From the NCBI RefSeq assembly GCF_033100115.1, contig NZ_CP136910.1, forward strand, positions 4,529,001-4,593,000: a stretch of DNA of 64,000 nucleotides. The letters run 5' to 3'. Positions 33,975-42,977 of the stretch are shown here, piece by piece. Positions within the stretch are counted from its first letter, which is position 1, and every line of letters starts with the position of its first letter. The notes under the pieces were generated by a model. The model was not told the origin of the DNA, did not search any database, and saw nothing but the letters and a program-made list of their open reading frames with translations. The position numbers and the translations under genes are program-made. This DNA is from Anaerocolumna sp. AGMB13020. GTDB taxonomy: Bacteria > Bacillota > Clostridia > Lachnospirales > Lachnospiraceae.

Positions 33975-35441
33975 ATGAATTGGATACAAAGCTTAACGAG
34001 AGCTATAGATTATATTGAAAATCACCTGACCGATAATATTAACATTGAGGATGTATCACACCAGGCCTTTACATCCAGCTCACATTTTCAACTTATTTTT
34101 CATGTAGTGATTGGTATGACCGTCGGGGAGTATATTCGTTACAGACGTATGAGTTTGGCAGCTTCTGATTTGTTACAGCCAAACAGCAGAATAATCGATG
34201 TAGCTATGCGATATCAATATGATACCCAGGAGAGCTTCTCCAAAGCATTTACAAGGTTTCACGGCATACCGCCATCAAAGGTGCAGCCGGGAAAGGTAAA
34301 ACTGTTTCAGCCACTTTCCATTAACATTACCATTCAAGGAGGATTTGAAATGTCATGTAATCTGATTGATGAGTTTTACTGGTGCGATGTGCCGGGAGAA
34401 AATGGCGAGAAATTGACGGATATGGAGAAATACAAAAGTATTGTTAACTGGGCAGCAAAAGCAAGAGGCCAAAATCCCGGTGTTTTTGATGCCTTGACCG
34501 AATGGATTCAGGATGATTCACAGTGGAGTGATGAAAAACTACCAGAAAATGAGCAAATCTTAATACAAGGAGTATTAGCACGCTTTAAAGATCAGAATGC
34601 TCAGCTTCGGACATATCTATCGGTATTAGAACCTTCCGGTGTGGTTAACCAGGCAGTGTTCAAGGCCTTGGATCGATTTGATGAGGAGCTGTCGGGGCAG
34701 TCTGCCGACAAGAGGCTGAAGGAGGTAGTAGCAAAAGTATTTACTGACTTTTCAGTCATGAAGGAGCCCAGGATACGGGAACAGATCGCCGGAAATAAAA
34801 CTGGCCCTACCGGAACGGATAGTGTAGATTTGTTTGGATATATTAATTGTCTGAAAGACTGCGATGCAGGAGTTCAGTGGGCGCTGTTTATGCCGGATAT
34901 GGTAGCAAGGCAGCAAAAGGACTTCACAGTAGAAAGCTTTGAATACAGGAAGATGCCTGCCATGCGCTTTATTGGATGGGAGTGCGAGGAAATGAATAGT
35001 CTGGAAGCCCGTAAGAAAATATTTGACCTGCTGGACAGTATGGGCGAGTATAAATCGGATATTTCCTATGATGTTTTGTTTATGCATCATAATGGGTTAG
35101 GTGTGGATGTTGGTCCTTGGCATGGTGTCTGGGGACGGTTTATGAAGGCGGAAACCCCTGTGCCGGATGGCTTTCTCTTTTTCGATTTTGTTCCCTATAA
35201 CAATGGCAAGGTAGGTCTGCCCTATATATCCCAATATGCATATGCCACCTTCACTGGCGATTTGGAGGCAATGCACGCAAGGGAGGGGTATGACAGTGAT
35301 GCCATGTATGATGTCACCAGAAATATTATGCTTGGACAGGGGGTAATAATTCCATATCCGGATAAATACTGGACAGCAGAAGTATTTCCAGAGGGTTATG
35401 ACAAATACAGCACCGCTTATATGTTTAGTGCGGAATTTTAA
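33975..35441 (+). CDS. AraC-family regulator with long C-terminal effector domain
   Basis: A 488-residue protein. Residues 1-105 form the AraC/XylS double helix-turn-helix (ALTRAIDYIENHLTDNINIEDV..., then RIIDVAMRYQYDTQESFSKAFTRFHGIPPSKV). The C-terminal 160 residues (DFTVESFEYRKMPAMRFIGWECEE onward) look like a GyrI/AraC-effector domain with its VPYNNGKVGLPYISQYAYATFTGD end. The linker of about 200 residues is helical. Such proteins sense hydrophobic small molecules. ATG 33975 has GGAGGTG ahead. No adjacent target gene is evident. Confidence 0.9.
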   Translation: MNWIQSLTRAIDYIENHLTDNINIEDVSHQAFTSSSHFQLIFHVVIGMTVGEYIRYRRMSLAASDLLQPNSRIIDVAMRYQYDTQESFSKAFTRFHGIPPSKVQPGKVKLFQPLSINITIQGGFEMSCNLIDEFYWCDVPGENGEKLTDMEKYKSIVNWAAKARGQNPGVFDALTEWIQDDSQWSDEKLPENEQILIQGVLARFKDQNAQLRTYLSVLEPSGVVNQAVFKALDRFDEELSGQSADKRLKEVVAKVFTDFSVMKEPRIREQIAGNKTGPTGTDSVDLFGYINCLKDCDAGVQWALFMPDMVARQQKDFTVESFEYRKMPAMRFIGWECEEMNSLEARKKIFDLLDSMGEYKSDISYDVLFMHHNGLGVDVGPWHGVWGRFMKAETPVPDGFLFFDFVPYNNGKVGLPYISQYAYATFTGDLEAMHAREGYDSDAMYDVTRNIMLGQGVIIPYPDKYWTAEVFPEGYDKYSTAYMFSAEF

Positions 35442-35519
35442 TAAGTTTATAAAAAAGAAGCCTTTGGGATTCTTACCCAATGCATTGTAAGAAAGCAGAT
35501 AGAATTATCGATATAGAAA

Positions 35520-35668
35520 TCTAGATAAAGCTATTAGATAAAGCTATTAGATAAAGCTATTAGATAAAGCTATTAGATAAAGCTATTAGATAAAGCTATT
35601 AGATAAAGCTATTAGATAAAGCTATTAGATAAAGCTATTAGATAAAGCTATTAGATAAAGCTATTAAG
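35520..35668 (+). repeat. 13-bp perfect tandem repeat, 11 copies
   Basis: TAGATAAAGCTAT occurs eleven times head to tail (first copy at 35522, last at 35652) with no substitutions in the core, ending in one degraded unit. There are no spacers, so it is a minisatellite and not a CRISPR. The unit is not a multiple of three. Confidence 0.95.
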
Positions 35669-36096
35669 TAAAGATAATAAAGAAATTATATGAAATAAAG
35701 TAAGCGTGAGAGCTGTTGCATATTAATTGTAAGGCTGTAAGACTCCCTCGGGCTATCCTTTACTTTGCTGTCTGGTAGACAGACTGCGGACTTCATGTGC
35801 TAAAATCATACAATTCTGTCAGATTACAGCATATGAAATCGACTGGTGTTTTGAGGTCAGTGTGTAAAGAAAAGTCAGGGGAATCTTTTAGCAGTACTAT
35901 TTAATGTAACAGCTATTTTTTATAGAAAACAGTCGGATATTTTTCTGTAGATTAACAGCAGAATCCTTTGAAACCTGTTAAAATCTGGTATATAATGGAT
36001 GTGAGAATAACTTTAACCAGAACCAGAACTTGGAAATGTATATTCTATAATACGAATTTTAAGAAATAAAAATAAAAGTGCAAGGGGAGTAAAAGA
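35669..36096 (+). other. Gap between 13-bp repeat and FRG gene
   Basis: No gene was found. Only the promoter at 35968 and a weak dyad TGTCTGGTAGACA near 35780 stand out. The leader from the presumed start site to the FRG ATG is about 95 bases. Confidence 0.55.
35968..35996 (+). promoter_or_regulatory. SigA-type promoter of the FRG-domain gene
   Basis: TTGAAA (35968-35973), 17-base spacer, TATAAT (35991-35996). The shared segments CTTTGAAAC and TGGTATATAATGG make it strikingly like the TIR-operon promoter at 20778. Confidence 0.8.
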
Positions 36097-37425
36097 ATGC
36101 CTTTTTTCTTTTTTGATGAAGATCTGAGTAATAATGTCATGATACAGGAAGCGTTAAAAAAGATTTGTTTTGAAAAATTAATGGCTGAAGGATATTGCGA
36201 TATGAATTCAGTGTTTAACAGACCGCAATTAAAGAGGGAAGAAATCGCTTTTGAATTAGCCAAGATAAATTCACCATTGGCAAGCCTATTTAAGCGAATA
36301 TATCCTAAAACCATAGAGGAAGCCAAAAAGAGACTTTTAGCTGTTTTAGAGAAAGAAGCTTTTGATATAAAACTGCTGAACTATTATAGTATGTTTGCAA
36401 TTGTATATTATATTTATCGAACGATACCCACCTATGAAGAACGTAGCGAAAAAACCCATGCGATGTTTGGTTTCTGGAAGAAGTATCTGTATGAGTTGTC
36501 TGGGAATTTCTTTAGCAGTGATATTGACCTGAGAATTTCAGGAGGAATCCTTTTCGACTTTAATACGGTTGATTTACGAGTCATACGGTCAATTTCAAAT
36601 TATGTAGATTTACTGGATGAAATCAAACTTCCGGAGAAAAAAGTTTTTTTCAGAGGACATAGTGACATATCTTATAGATTGCTGCCATCCATTTTTCGTA
36701 AGAAAGAGTGGCTACATAATGAAAAAAAGATGTATCAGGAATTACAGATAAATTGCCCGGGTGATTTTTCCCGCATGAAAAATCACCTGGAGACATTGGC
36801 TGAAATGCAGCATTATGGATTACCTACAAGACTATTGGACATTACACAAAATCCGCTGATTGCTTTGTATTTTGCATGTGAAAGCCGTGATACCTATGCA
36901 GGAGAGGTAATCCTTTTTTCAATAGACATAGATAATATCAAGTATCCCCAAAGTGATACAGTAGCTTTATTAGCGTCCTTACCCCTCTTTACAAATACAG
37001 TACAAAGAGACTTTTATTTCGCTTCAAAGGATAAAACCTTGACTTTGGATACCTTTAACAAAAGGATAACACGACTGGTTCAGGAGGTACGGTTAGAACG
37101 GCCCGGCTTCAAGGATGAAGTGCTGCCTGAAGATCTATGCAGAAGTGTTATTGTAATTCCATCCCGCAATAACAGGCGAATTGACAGACAAGAGGGTGCT
37201 TTTATTATTTGCGGTTTACTGGACGAAATCTACGGAAATGAAACAAGGAATTCCATAACAGATCTGAGGGCAAAAGATATAGACGGCAAAAAGATAGTCT
37301 GTGTTATTGGCTTAAAAGATAAAATCCAGAAGCAGTTGAACTCCTTGGGGATAAATAAGGCAAGAATATATCCGGAAATTGATGATGTTGCAGATTACAT
37401 AAAAAATCATACGGACGAATTGTAG
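36097..37425 (+). CDS. FRG-domain protein
   Basis: A 442-residue protein. The central FRG domain starts at VFFRGHSDISYRLLPSIFR (about residue 185, with the F-R-G that names it) and runs through LAEMQHYGLPTRLLDITQNPLIALYFAC. The N-terminal 180 residues are helical; the C-terminal part has KKIVCVIGLKDKIQKQLNSLGINKARIYPEIDDVADYI, the common end of FRG proteins. FRG proteins are found near defence and toxin genes, and a nucleotide-modifying activity has been suggested, but biochemistry is sparse to my knowledge. ATG 36097 has GGGGAG ahead. Its promoter resembles that of the TIR operon. Confidence 0.88.
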   Translation: MPFFFFDEDLSNNVMIQEALKKICFEKLMAEGYCDMNSVFNRPQLKREEIAFELAKINSPLASLFKRIYPKTIEEAKKRLLAVLEKEAFDIKLLNYYSMFAIVYYIYRTIPTYEERSEKTHAMFGFWKKYLYELSGNFFSSDIDLRISGGILFDFNTVDLRVIRSISNYVDLLDEIKLPEKKVFFRGHSDISYRLLPSIFRKKEWLHNEKKMYQELQINCPGDFSRMKNHLETLAEMQHYGLPTRLLDITQNPLIALYFACESRDTYAGEVILFSIDIDNIKYPQSDTVALLASLPLFTNTVQRDFYFASKDKTLTLDTFNKRITRLVQEVRLERPGFKDEVLPEDLCRSVIVIPSRNNRRIDRQEGAFIICGLLDEIYGNETRNSITDLRAKDIDGKKIVCVIGLKDKIQKQLNSLGINKARIYPEIDDVADYIKNHTDEL

Positions 37426-37625
37426 GGATTATTTGAGTAAGTCAGGTAAACTTAAGATTTGAACACGACTCAACTTGAGGACTTTACCTTGGTGAAAATT
37501 AAGCAAGATAATATATCGTAAAAATGTATCGGTGTTCTTATTCCTGTTAGTGAATTATTTTAATTATGATGTGATATAATGGTTGAATCACTAATTTATT
37601 ATTTCGAAAGAAAGAGGTAATTAAG

Positions 37626-38375
37626 ATGAATGTACAATTCGATCCTAATAATAATATAATAAAACTCTGCCTTCAGGGAATGAGTATGGAAGAAAACAGC
37701 AAAGCAGAAGAGGCAGCTTTATTGTTTCAGAAAGCCTGGAAGGAAGCTGCGGACGATTTTGAAAGATTTTTTGCTGCCTATTATGTCAGCCGGTACCAAA
37801 AAAATATAGCAGATAGATTACAATGGTTAGAGAAGGCGTTGCAGCTTGTATTAAAGATAAATAATATAGCTGTAATAAGTGCACTGCCATTATTATATGC
37901 AAACATTGCCCAATGCTATCACGACTTAGGGGACTTTCAGGAGGCAGGCAGAATGAAGGAATTATCCGAGTCCAGTAAGTTAGAACAGTATGACAAAGGG
38001 CCCTTTTATCATGGAACAAAAGCAGATTTGCAGATTGGTGAGCTGCTTACACCAGGTGGAATCTCAAATTATAAGCCTGAACTTAAAATGAATCATATCT
38101 ATTTCACCGCCATAATAAACGGAGCGGGACTTGCTGCTGGATTGGCAAGAGGAGATGGAAGAGAACGTGTCTATATTGTTGAACCTCTGGGTGAATTTGA
38201 AAATGACCCCAATGTAACAAATAAAAAATTTCCCGGCAATCCAACACGTTCATATCGTTCACTGGAACCCCTGAAAATTGTTGGTGAAGTAACAGAATGG
38301 CTGCGACAGACCCCAGAAGAACTTCGTAATTGGCGTGAAAGACTGGCTAACAATAAAGGTGAAATTATTAACTGA
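37626..38375 (+). CDS. arr: Arr-like rifampin ADP-ribosyltransferase fused to TPR-like domain
   Basis: A 249-residue protein. Residues about 1-120 are helical, TPR-like (EEAALLFQKAWKEAADDFERFFAAYY, then ALPLLYANIAQCYHDLGDFQEA). From 125 to 240 it is a full Arr enzyme: PFYHGTKADLQIGELLTPGG with the His of the NAD site, MNHIYFTA with the Tyr, and FENDPNVTNKKFPGNPTRSYRS with the Asp. Arr transfers ADP-ribose from NAD to a hydroxyl of rifamycins and inactivates them. Stand-alone Arr is about 140 residues, so the N-terminal module is extra. GAAAGAGG precedes ATG 37626. Confidence 0.9.
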   Translation: MNVQFDPNNNIIKLCLQGMSMEENSKAEEAALLFQKAWKEAADDFERFFAAYYVSRYQKNIADRLQWLEKALQLVLKINNIAVISALPLLYANIAQCYHDLGDFQEAGRMKELSESSKLEQYDKGPFYHGTKADLQIGELLTPGGISNYKPELKMNHIYFTAIINGAGLAAGLARGDGRERVYIVEPLGEFENDPNVTNKKFPGNPTRSYRSLEPLKIVGEVTEWLRQTPEELRNWRERLANNKGEIIN

Positions 38376-38694
38376 AGATATTTTTAACAACTGGATTACT
38401 TTATTCTGGTGATAGAAACCTTGGACAAGGCTTTGAAGAGACATTAAATCTCTATAATTTTATCCAAAAGCACAATGCGGATATGAATTATTTACAACTT
38501 GACCTATTACTTCCAATAAAAGAAAAGTAACTTGACCTACTGCTTTCAGAAGGTTTCTTTTTGTTATAAGTATGTTAATGAGTTAAATGAATAAATAATA
38601 ACTTTCATACTACTAGGGCGTGGATAGAAGAGAAAATGTTATATATTGTTAAGGTCAATCAGACATTAACAAACCTAAAATTGAGGTGAAATAA
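38376..38694 (+). other. Intergenic gap, no gene
   Basis: No supported gene. A duplicated stretch is visible: TTACAACTTGACCTATTACTT near 38492 and TAACTTGACCTACTGCTTTC near 38529. A GAGGTGAAATAA ribosome site for the next gene closes the gap. Confidence 0.5.
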
Positions 38695-39594
38695 TTGAAG
38701 CGACATCAGGAAACGGTAGAAGCTGTAAAAAAATACATTGAGAGCAACATTGATGATGCGGTATCTCCTGATGATGCCGCAAAAGAAGTTAATTATTCGT
38801 TGAGGCAATTAAACCGTATCTTTTCTTTTTCAACTGGAATAACTGTCAGTGAGTATATACGTTGGCGAAAGCTTGTAAAATCCTTGTTTGAATTAAAATA
38901 TAGTGAAAGACCTGTTATCGATATAGCAGTCAAATTTGGTTATGAGTCACAAGAAAGCTACACAAGAGCATTTAAAGAAAACTTTGCGCTTAATCCCGGA
39001 GAGTATAGGAAAACAAAACAACAGGTTAGAGCTAAAAATTGGCATATTAATCAATTTATACATCAATCGGCTCATAGTGCTTTGAATGAAGGCTTGTTTC
39101 GTTTTGGAAATGTTGATAACTGGATCATTGTGAAACCAGATAGGATTTTTATTTCTGCGAGAAGAAATACTGAAAATTTGCCACCGGGTAAATTTTATGA
39201 TATCTGCATGGAAGAAGGAATAATGAGCAAAATCGGTTCATTGCCCAATGTAATCACCATATGCGGCGCATATTTTCCTTCAAAGGATAACAGTGGACTA
39301 TGCTTTGGAGCGGAGGTTGAGGGAAATTACCCCATCGAACTGCTACGTGAATTTGAGATAATTCATGTGCCTCAATCCAAATATGTGGTATTCAATTATC
39401 CAAAGTACCCAATAGAAAATCATGGAGATGCAATTTACAGTACATGGCATGCCCAAAAGAAGTATGATTATACGGCTCAGGGCTTACAATGGAACTTAAA
39501 GAAAATGCCTGTTTTTGAAAACGATGATGATGAATTGGGTTACATATTATTTTTTCCGGCTTCTGATATGTCAGTTGAAAACGAATCTGTGTAG
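38695..39594 (+). CDS. AraC-family regulator with GyrI-like effector domain
   Basis: A 299-residue protein starting at TTG 38695, eight bases behind GAGGTG. Residues 1-105 are the AraC DNA-binding domain (ETVEAVKKYIESNIDDAVSPDDAAKEVNYSLRQLNRIF, then PVIDIAVKFGYESQESYTRAFKENFALNPGEYR). The rest matches the GyrI-like/AraC_E_bind pattern, as in MarA/Rob relatives (FGAEVEGNYPIELLREFEIIHVPQSKYVVF). The small gene that follows at 39691 carries a lone domain with the same ending and may share its ligand. Confidence 0.9.
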   Translation: MKRHQETVEAVKKYIESNIDDAVSPDDAAKEVNYSLRQLNRIFSFSTGITVSEYIRWRKLVKSLFELKYSERPVIDIAVKFGYESQESYTRAFKENFALNPGEYRKTKQQVRAKNWHINQFIHQSAHSALNEGLFRFGNVDNWIIVKPDRIFISARRNTENLPPGKFYDICMEEGIMSKIGSLPNVITICGAYFPSKDNSGLCFGAEVEGNYPIELLREFEIIHVPQSKYVVFNYPKYPIENHGDAIYSTWHAQKKYDYTAQGLQWNLKKMPVFENDDDELGYILFFPASDMSVENESV

Positions 39595-39690
39595 AAAACC
39601 TGTCCTGAAATGTCAAAACAACGATAAGACTTTCATGTATACTAAGTTTACTGCGGAAACGCAAGTATACTTTAAAGGAGATTTTTAATC

Positions 39691-40206
39691 ATGTTTAGAC
39701 CGCGTATTAATGAATTCCAAACATGTAAAGCAGTAGCATCAGGGTGGAAGGGAGAGTTTCAGGGAGTTCTGGAATTTATGGATGAATGGATTTCAGGTGA
39801 TGAAGCAAGTTCACCTTTTACAAGCCCCGATTTCCTTTGTTTCAATGAACCAATGGATTTTTTATGGATAAAATTATTACCAAATGATAAGGTAGATACT
39901 AAAGGGTTCGAGATTATTGACTTCTTAGGTGGGTTGTATGTATCAGCTATAGCAAAAGATGATAATATTGAAGATTTAATGAAAACAATTAATGATTTAA
40001 AAATTTGGATAAATGAACATAATTTTGAACTGGATTTTCGTTCGGGACGATATCGAATGACACGCCGTATCACATCAGATAAAACTTCAGAAGTTCTAGA
40101 GCAAGCGCTGGGATATGGTCAGCTGGAAGTATTTATTCCTATAACGATTTCTACTTTGGACAGCAGCAAGAAGTTACCAAATGAAGATGCATTGCAAATT
40201 GATTAA
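39691..40206 (+). CDS. GyrI-like small-molecule-binding domain protein
   Basis: A 171-residue protein without DNA-binding domain. It starts FRPRINEFQTCKAVASGWKGEFQG and has LWIKLLPNDKVDTKGFEIIDFLGGLYVSAIAKDDNIEDLMKTINDLKIWINEHNF, and the ending ALGYGQLEVFIPI that is typical of GyrI/AraC-effector domains. It may bind or sequester the ligand of the AraC regulator upstream, or act as a small hydrolase as proposed for some GyrI-like proteins. AAAGGAG precedes the ATG by nine bases. Confidence 0.75.
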   Translation: MFRPRINEFQTCKAVASGWKGEFQGVLEFMDEWISGDEASSPFTSPDFLCFNEPMDFLWIKLLPNDKVDTKGFEIIDFLGGLYVSAIAKDDNIEDLMKTINDLKIWINEHNFELDFRSGRYRMTRRITSDKTSEVLEQALGYGQLEVFIPITISTLDSSKKLPNEDALQID

Positions 40207-40232
40207 CAACGATTATAATTTTTTTATCTTAA

Positions 40233-40270
40233 GGCAGTACCAAATTCGAGTATTGGTACTGTCTTTTCTT
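40233..40270 (+). terminator. Terminator of the GyrI-like gene
   Basis: GGCAGTACCAA (40233-40243) pairs with TTGGTACTGTC (40253-40263, one G-U), followed by TTTTCTT. Confidence 0.9.
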
Positions 40271-40353
40271 AATGGATTCGATTGGTACATTTTATATTTT
40301 CTTATTGATAACCTAAGCATCATGAAATAGATAAGAAATTTTTGTGGATTATA

Positions 40354-40397
40354 TTGACAAAAAAGTGACTATAGTGTATGGTGTGTATATTGATACA
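40354..40397 (+). promoter_or_regulatory. Promoter and YtrA-type operator
   Basis: TTGACA (40354-40359), 17 bases, TATGGT (40377-40382). TGTAT-ATTG-ATACA (40384-40397) directly downstream is a dyad with the half-site common to YtrA-type GntR operators. Confidence 0.7.
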
Positions 40398-40417
40398 TCA
40401 CACTTAGGAGGGACGAT

Positions 40418-40792
40418 ATGAAAATTTTAATTTCAAATACTTCTGAAAGTCCTCTTTATCAACAAATTAAAGACCAAATTATAGATGCTATCTTAAAAAG
40501 CGAGTTAGCAGAAGGGGATGCTTTACCTTCTATACGAGCGTTTGCAAATGATTTGAAAGTGAGCATTTTAACCATTCGACGGGTATATGATGAACTGGAA
40601 AAGGAAGGGTTTATAAAGAGTCAAATTGGTATTGGGACCTTTGTATCAACGAGTAATGTTGATCTGTTACGAGATTCGAAACGGCGTCTTGTAGAGCAAA
40701 AAATGCAGGATATGATACAAACGGCAAAATCACTAGATATTAGCATCCAGGAATTAAATGAAATGATGATTATTTTATTTGAGGAGGAGTAA
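40418..40792 (+). CDS. GntR-family regulator, YtrA subfamily
   Basis: A 124-residue regulator, the short length of YtrA proteins. The winged helix is SPLYQQIKDQIIDAILKSELAEGDALPSIRAFANDLKVSILTIRRVYDELEKEGFI with wing SQIGIGTFV; the C-terminal 40 residues are a helical dimerisation tail. YtrA regulators repress ABC-transporter operons that answer cell-wall antibiotics, and here an ABC ATPase gene starts two bases after the stop. TAGGAGGG precedes ATG. Confidence 0.95.
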   Translation: MKILISNTSESPLYQQIKDQIIDAILKSELAEGDALPSIRAFANDLKVSILTIRRVYDELEKEGFIKSQIGIGTFVSTSNVDLLRDSKRRLVEQKMQDMIQTAKSLDISIQELNEMMIILFEEE

Positions 40793-40794
40793 GA

Positions 40795-41694
40795 ATGGAA
40801 AGCATTTTGGAAATTAGTGGATTGCATAAGTCCTACGGGAATTTTTCTTTGCAGGATATTTCGTTTTCCTTACCAGAGGGGTGTATTACTGGATTTATTG
40901 GTATAAATGGAGCAGGTAAAACTACCACGTTAAGGACCATTTTAGGTTTGACCTCAAGATTATCCGGTGATATTAGAGTGTTTGGAATGGATATGAAAAC
41001 AAACGAGAAGAAGATAAAAGAGCGGATTGGGATTGTTCTTGACGGCGGCGGATTTTATGATGATTTGAGTTTATTAGAGATGAAGAGCATTGTAGCTTCC
41101 GCTTATAAATCTTGGGATGAAGTAGTATACAGAAGATATATTGATAGATTTTCCCTCAACCAAAAGCAAAAAATAACTGATCTTTCAAAAGGTATGCGTA
41201 TGAAATATGCTCTAGCCCTTGCTTTATCTCACAAAGCAGAGCTTTTAATTATGGACGAACCGACAAGCGGGCTTGATCCCCTAATTAGAAGGCAACTTCT
41301 AGATATCTTAAAGGAATTTATGGATAACGGCGGGAGAGGTGTATTCTTTTCTACACATATAACATCTGATTTAGACAAAATTGCTGATATGTTGATTATG
41401 ATAGACAACGGGAAAATAATATTTCAAGAAGAAAAGGATTTTTTGCTTGACAGTTACAGGATAGTAAAAGGTGATTTGAAAAACCTCACGAAAGATATGG
41501 AAAACCTATTTATGAATCTAAGTAAAACTGCTTTTGGATTTACAGGTATAACGAATCAGCTTGAAACTGTTAAAAAAGCTATACCTGACGTTCTCATTGA
41601 ACGAATACAAATAGAAGATGTAATGCTGTGCAATATCAAAGGAGGTAAAAATAATGTTAATGCAATTGGTGAAAAAAGACTTTCTGCTGGTTAA
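40795..41694 (+). CDS. ABC transporter ATP-binding protein (Ytr-like)
   Basis: A 299-residue ATPase. Walker A GINGAGKTTTLR, Q-loop region, signature ITDLSKGMRMKYALALALS (an LSKGM variant of LSGGQ), Walker B LLIMDEPTSGLDP and H-loop STHITSD are all present. The 90 C-terminal residues are regulatory. It is typical of YtrB/BcrA-like drug or peptide ABC ATPases. Start two bases after the GntR stop and overlap with the permease gene show a single operon. Confidence 0.95.
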   Translation: MESILEISGLHKSYGNFSLQDISFSLPEGCITGFIGINGAGKTTTLRTILGLTSRLSGDIRVFGMDMKTNEKKIKERIGIVLDGGGFYDDLSLLEMKSIVASAYKSWDEVVYRRYIDRFSLNQKQKITDLSKGMRMKYALALALSHKAELLIMDEPTSGLDPLIRRQLLDILKEFMDNGGRGVFFSTHITSDLDKIADMLIMIDNGKIIFQEEKDFLLDSYRIVKGDLKNLTKDMENLFMNLSKTAFGFTGITNQLETVKKAIPDVLIERIQIEDVMLCNIKGGKNNVNAIGEKRLSAG

Positions 41695-42292
41695 AAAATA
41701 TGCTTTGATTATGATTGCTTTGTGTATCATACTTCCGCCATTTTTGATTTCCAGTATTCCTGAATATGCAGGAGTACTGGGTTTTGTTCTTATAACCGTT
41801 TATTCTGTTTTTATGCTTCTGCAATATGTAATCCTTAAAGAAACTCAATTTCCTAAAGCGTCAGCTTTAATATGTGCTTTGCCTTATTCCCGTACCGAAT
41901 TTGTATTATCAAAATATGTTTTTAGTTTAATTATTTATTTGGCATGTTGTATGTTTTTTGGATTTGATACACTTATGTTTCCGCAATTAGGTACCTTGGG
42001 AGTTAAAATGCCTGTAATGTTATTTTTAGTTATATCATTAATACTGAGTGTTTATCTGCCTGTGCATTACAAGTTAGGGTGTGAAAAAACAAAAATATTA
42101 TTTGCAATAGTTATTATGACATTTTCTTTTGCTTTTCCGCAAATCATTAAGATAGAAAGAAGCTTGAACATAAGTTTTTTAGTTTTGTTAAATCCTTCAA
42201 TTTTGTTAGGTGGCTCTATACTCTTAAGCATAGTTATTTTAATGGTATCTGTTAAGATATCAATACAGATTTATAAAAAAGCAGAGTTATGA
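41654..42292 (+). CDS. ABC-2 type permease (Ytr-like)
   Basis: A 212-residue polytopic membrane protein with six predicted helices (ALIMIALCIILPPFLIS, GFVLITVYSVFMLLQYV, YVFSLIIYLACCMFFGF, MLFLVISLILSVYLPV, ILFAIVIMTFSFAFP, and IIVLMVSVKISI-like end). It resembles ABC2_membrane permeases of the YtrC/D and BcrB kind. Its start lies 41 bases inside the ATPase gene with AAAGGAGG ahead, so the two proteins are produced together and form the exporter. There is only one permease gene. Confidence 0.88.
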   Translation: MLMQLVKKDFLLVKKYALIMIALCIILPPFLISSIPEYAGVLGFVLITVYSVFMLLQYVILKETQFPKASALICALPYSRTEFVLSKYVFSLIIYLACCMFFGFDTLMFPQLGTLGVKMPVMLFLVISLILSVYLPVHYKLGCEKTKILFAIVIMTFSFAFPQIIKIERSLNISFLVLLNPSILLGGSILLSIVILMVSVKISIQIYKKAEL

Positions 42293-42607
42293 TATTTTAA
42301 ACGTTTAACTACACTTTTATTGACACAAACCCAGTAGTATAACATAAGCTTAAATAAAGATTCTTTTAAACATTCTGAATAAATAAAGGTTAATAAAGCC
42401 AAATAAAATAATAAAAATATACTTACTAAAATTTGGTGAGTTTCAAATTGTGTTGAAACTATAAGCAGTTTGTGTGATAATAGATTCTAGAACATAATAC
42501 ATTTGATTAAATGCTCAAGCTCTGATACTGCGATATAGAAATAGCAGTATTATGTTGTGTTAAGAAAGCATGTAAATTTGTTTTAGAATTGAAAGGTGGA
42601 ACACAAA
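42293..42607 (+). other. AT-rich intergenic gap
   Basis: No gene. A TTGACA at 42320 has a poor -10 partner. The DNA ends with the ribosome site GAAAGGTGG of the small gene at 42608. Confidence 0.5.
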
Positions 42608-42769
42608 ATGTCAATAAACGATATGGAAAAAATGAAAAAATTTATAGAAGAGAAAAAGGCCAAAGGCGGTTACTTGCAGGCCGAAAAAAAAATAGGCTCT
42701 GGTAAGGTTGAAAAAAAGCATAGGAATATAGGCTTGGAATTTACAAGATCCGATAAAATATCTCAATAG
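42608..42769 (+). CDS. Small highly charged protein (53 aa)
   Basis: ATG at 42608 is preceded by AAAGGTGG at a normal distance; stop at 42767. The product (MSINDMEKMKKFIEEKKAKGG...) has 14 Lys and 7 Glu in 53 residues and no hydrophobic segment, so it is soluble, mostly helical, with a Gly-containing turn in the middle. A strong terminator follows 60 bases later. I do not recognise it. Clear translation and termination signals make it a believable short gene. Confidence 0.6.
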   Translation: MSINDMEKMKKFIEEKKAKGGYLQAEKKIGSGKVEKKHRNIGLEFTRSDKISQ

Positions 42770-42830
42770 ATTATGGATAGACATATTATTTATAATATAA
42801 TTATAACGAAAATAACTTCATAATTACGAA

Positions 42831-42875
42831 AAAATATCTTCAGTCACGTAACTGTGACTGGAGATATTTTTTTTG
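42831..42875 (+). terminator. Strong terminator after the small charged-protein gene
   Basis: AAAATATCTTCAGTCAC and GTGACTGGAGATATTTT pair nearly completely (one G-U) around a five-base loop, followed by further T. One of the strongest terminators in the window. Confidence 0.93.
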
Positions 42876-42977
42876 CAGTGACTTCAGAACTACAATACAC
42901 TGCATAAATTTTATATATCTGGCAGAAAATAAATAAAATCTTAAAATAATGCTATAATAAAATATTGTGCTATTTTT

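Noticed and set aside
35520-35668. CRISPR array
   Set aside because: Repeats are directly adjacent 13-bp units without spacers; no cas genes in the window. The same holds for 63483-63560 and 17268-17480.
42440-42484. Another rumA-end scar (CVETIS)
   Set aside because: Only four residues agree, no tail similarity to the other scars, and it is 13 kb away from the cluster.
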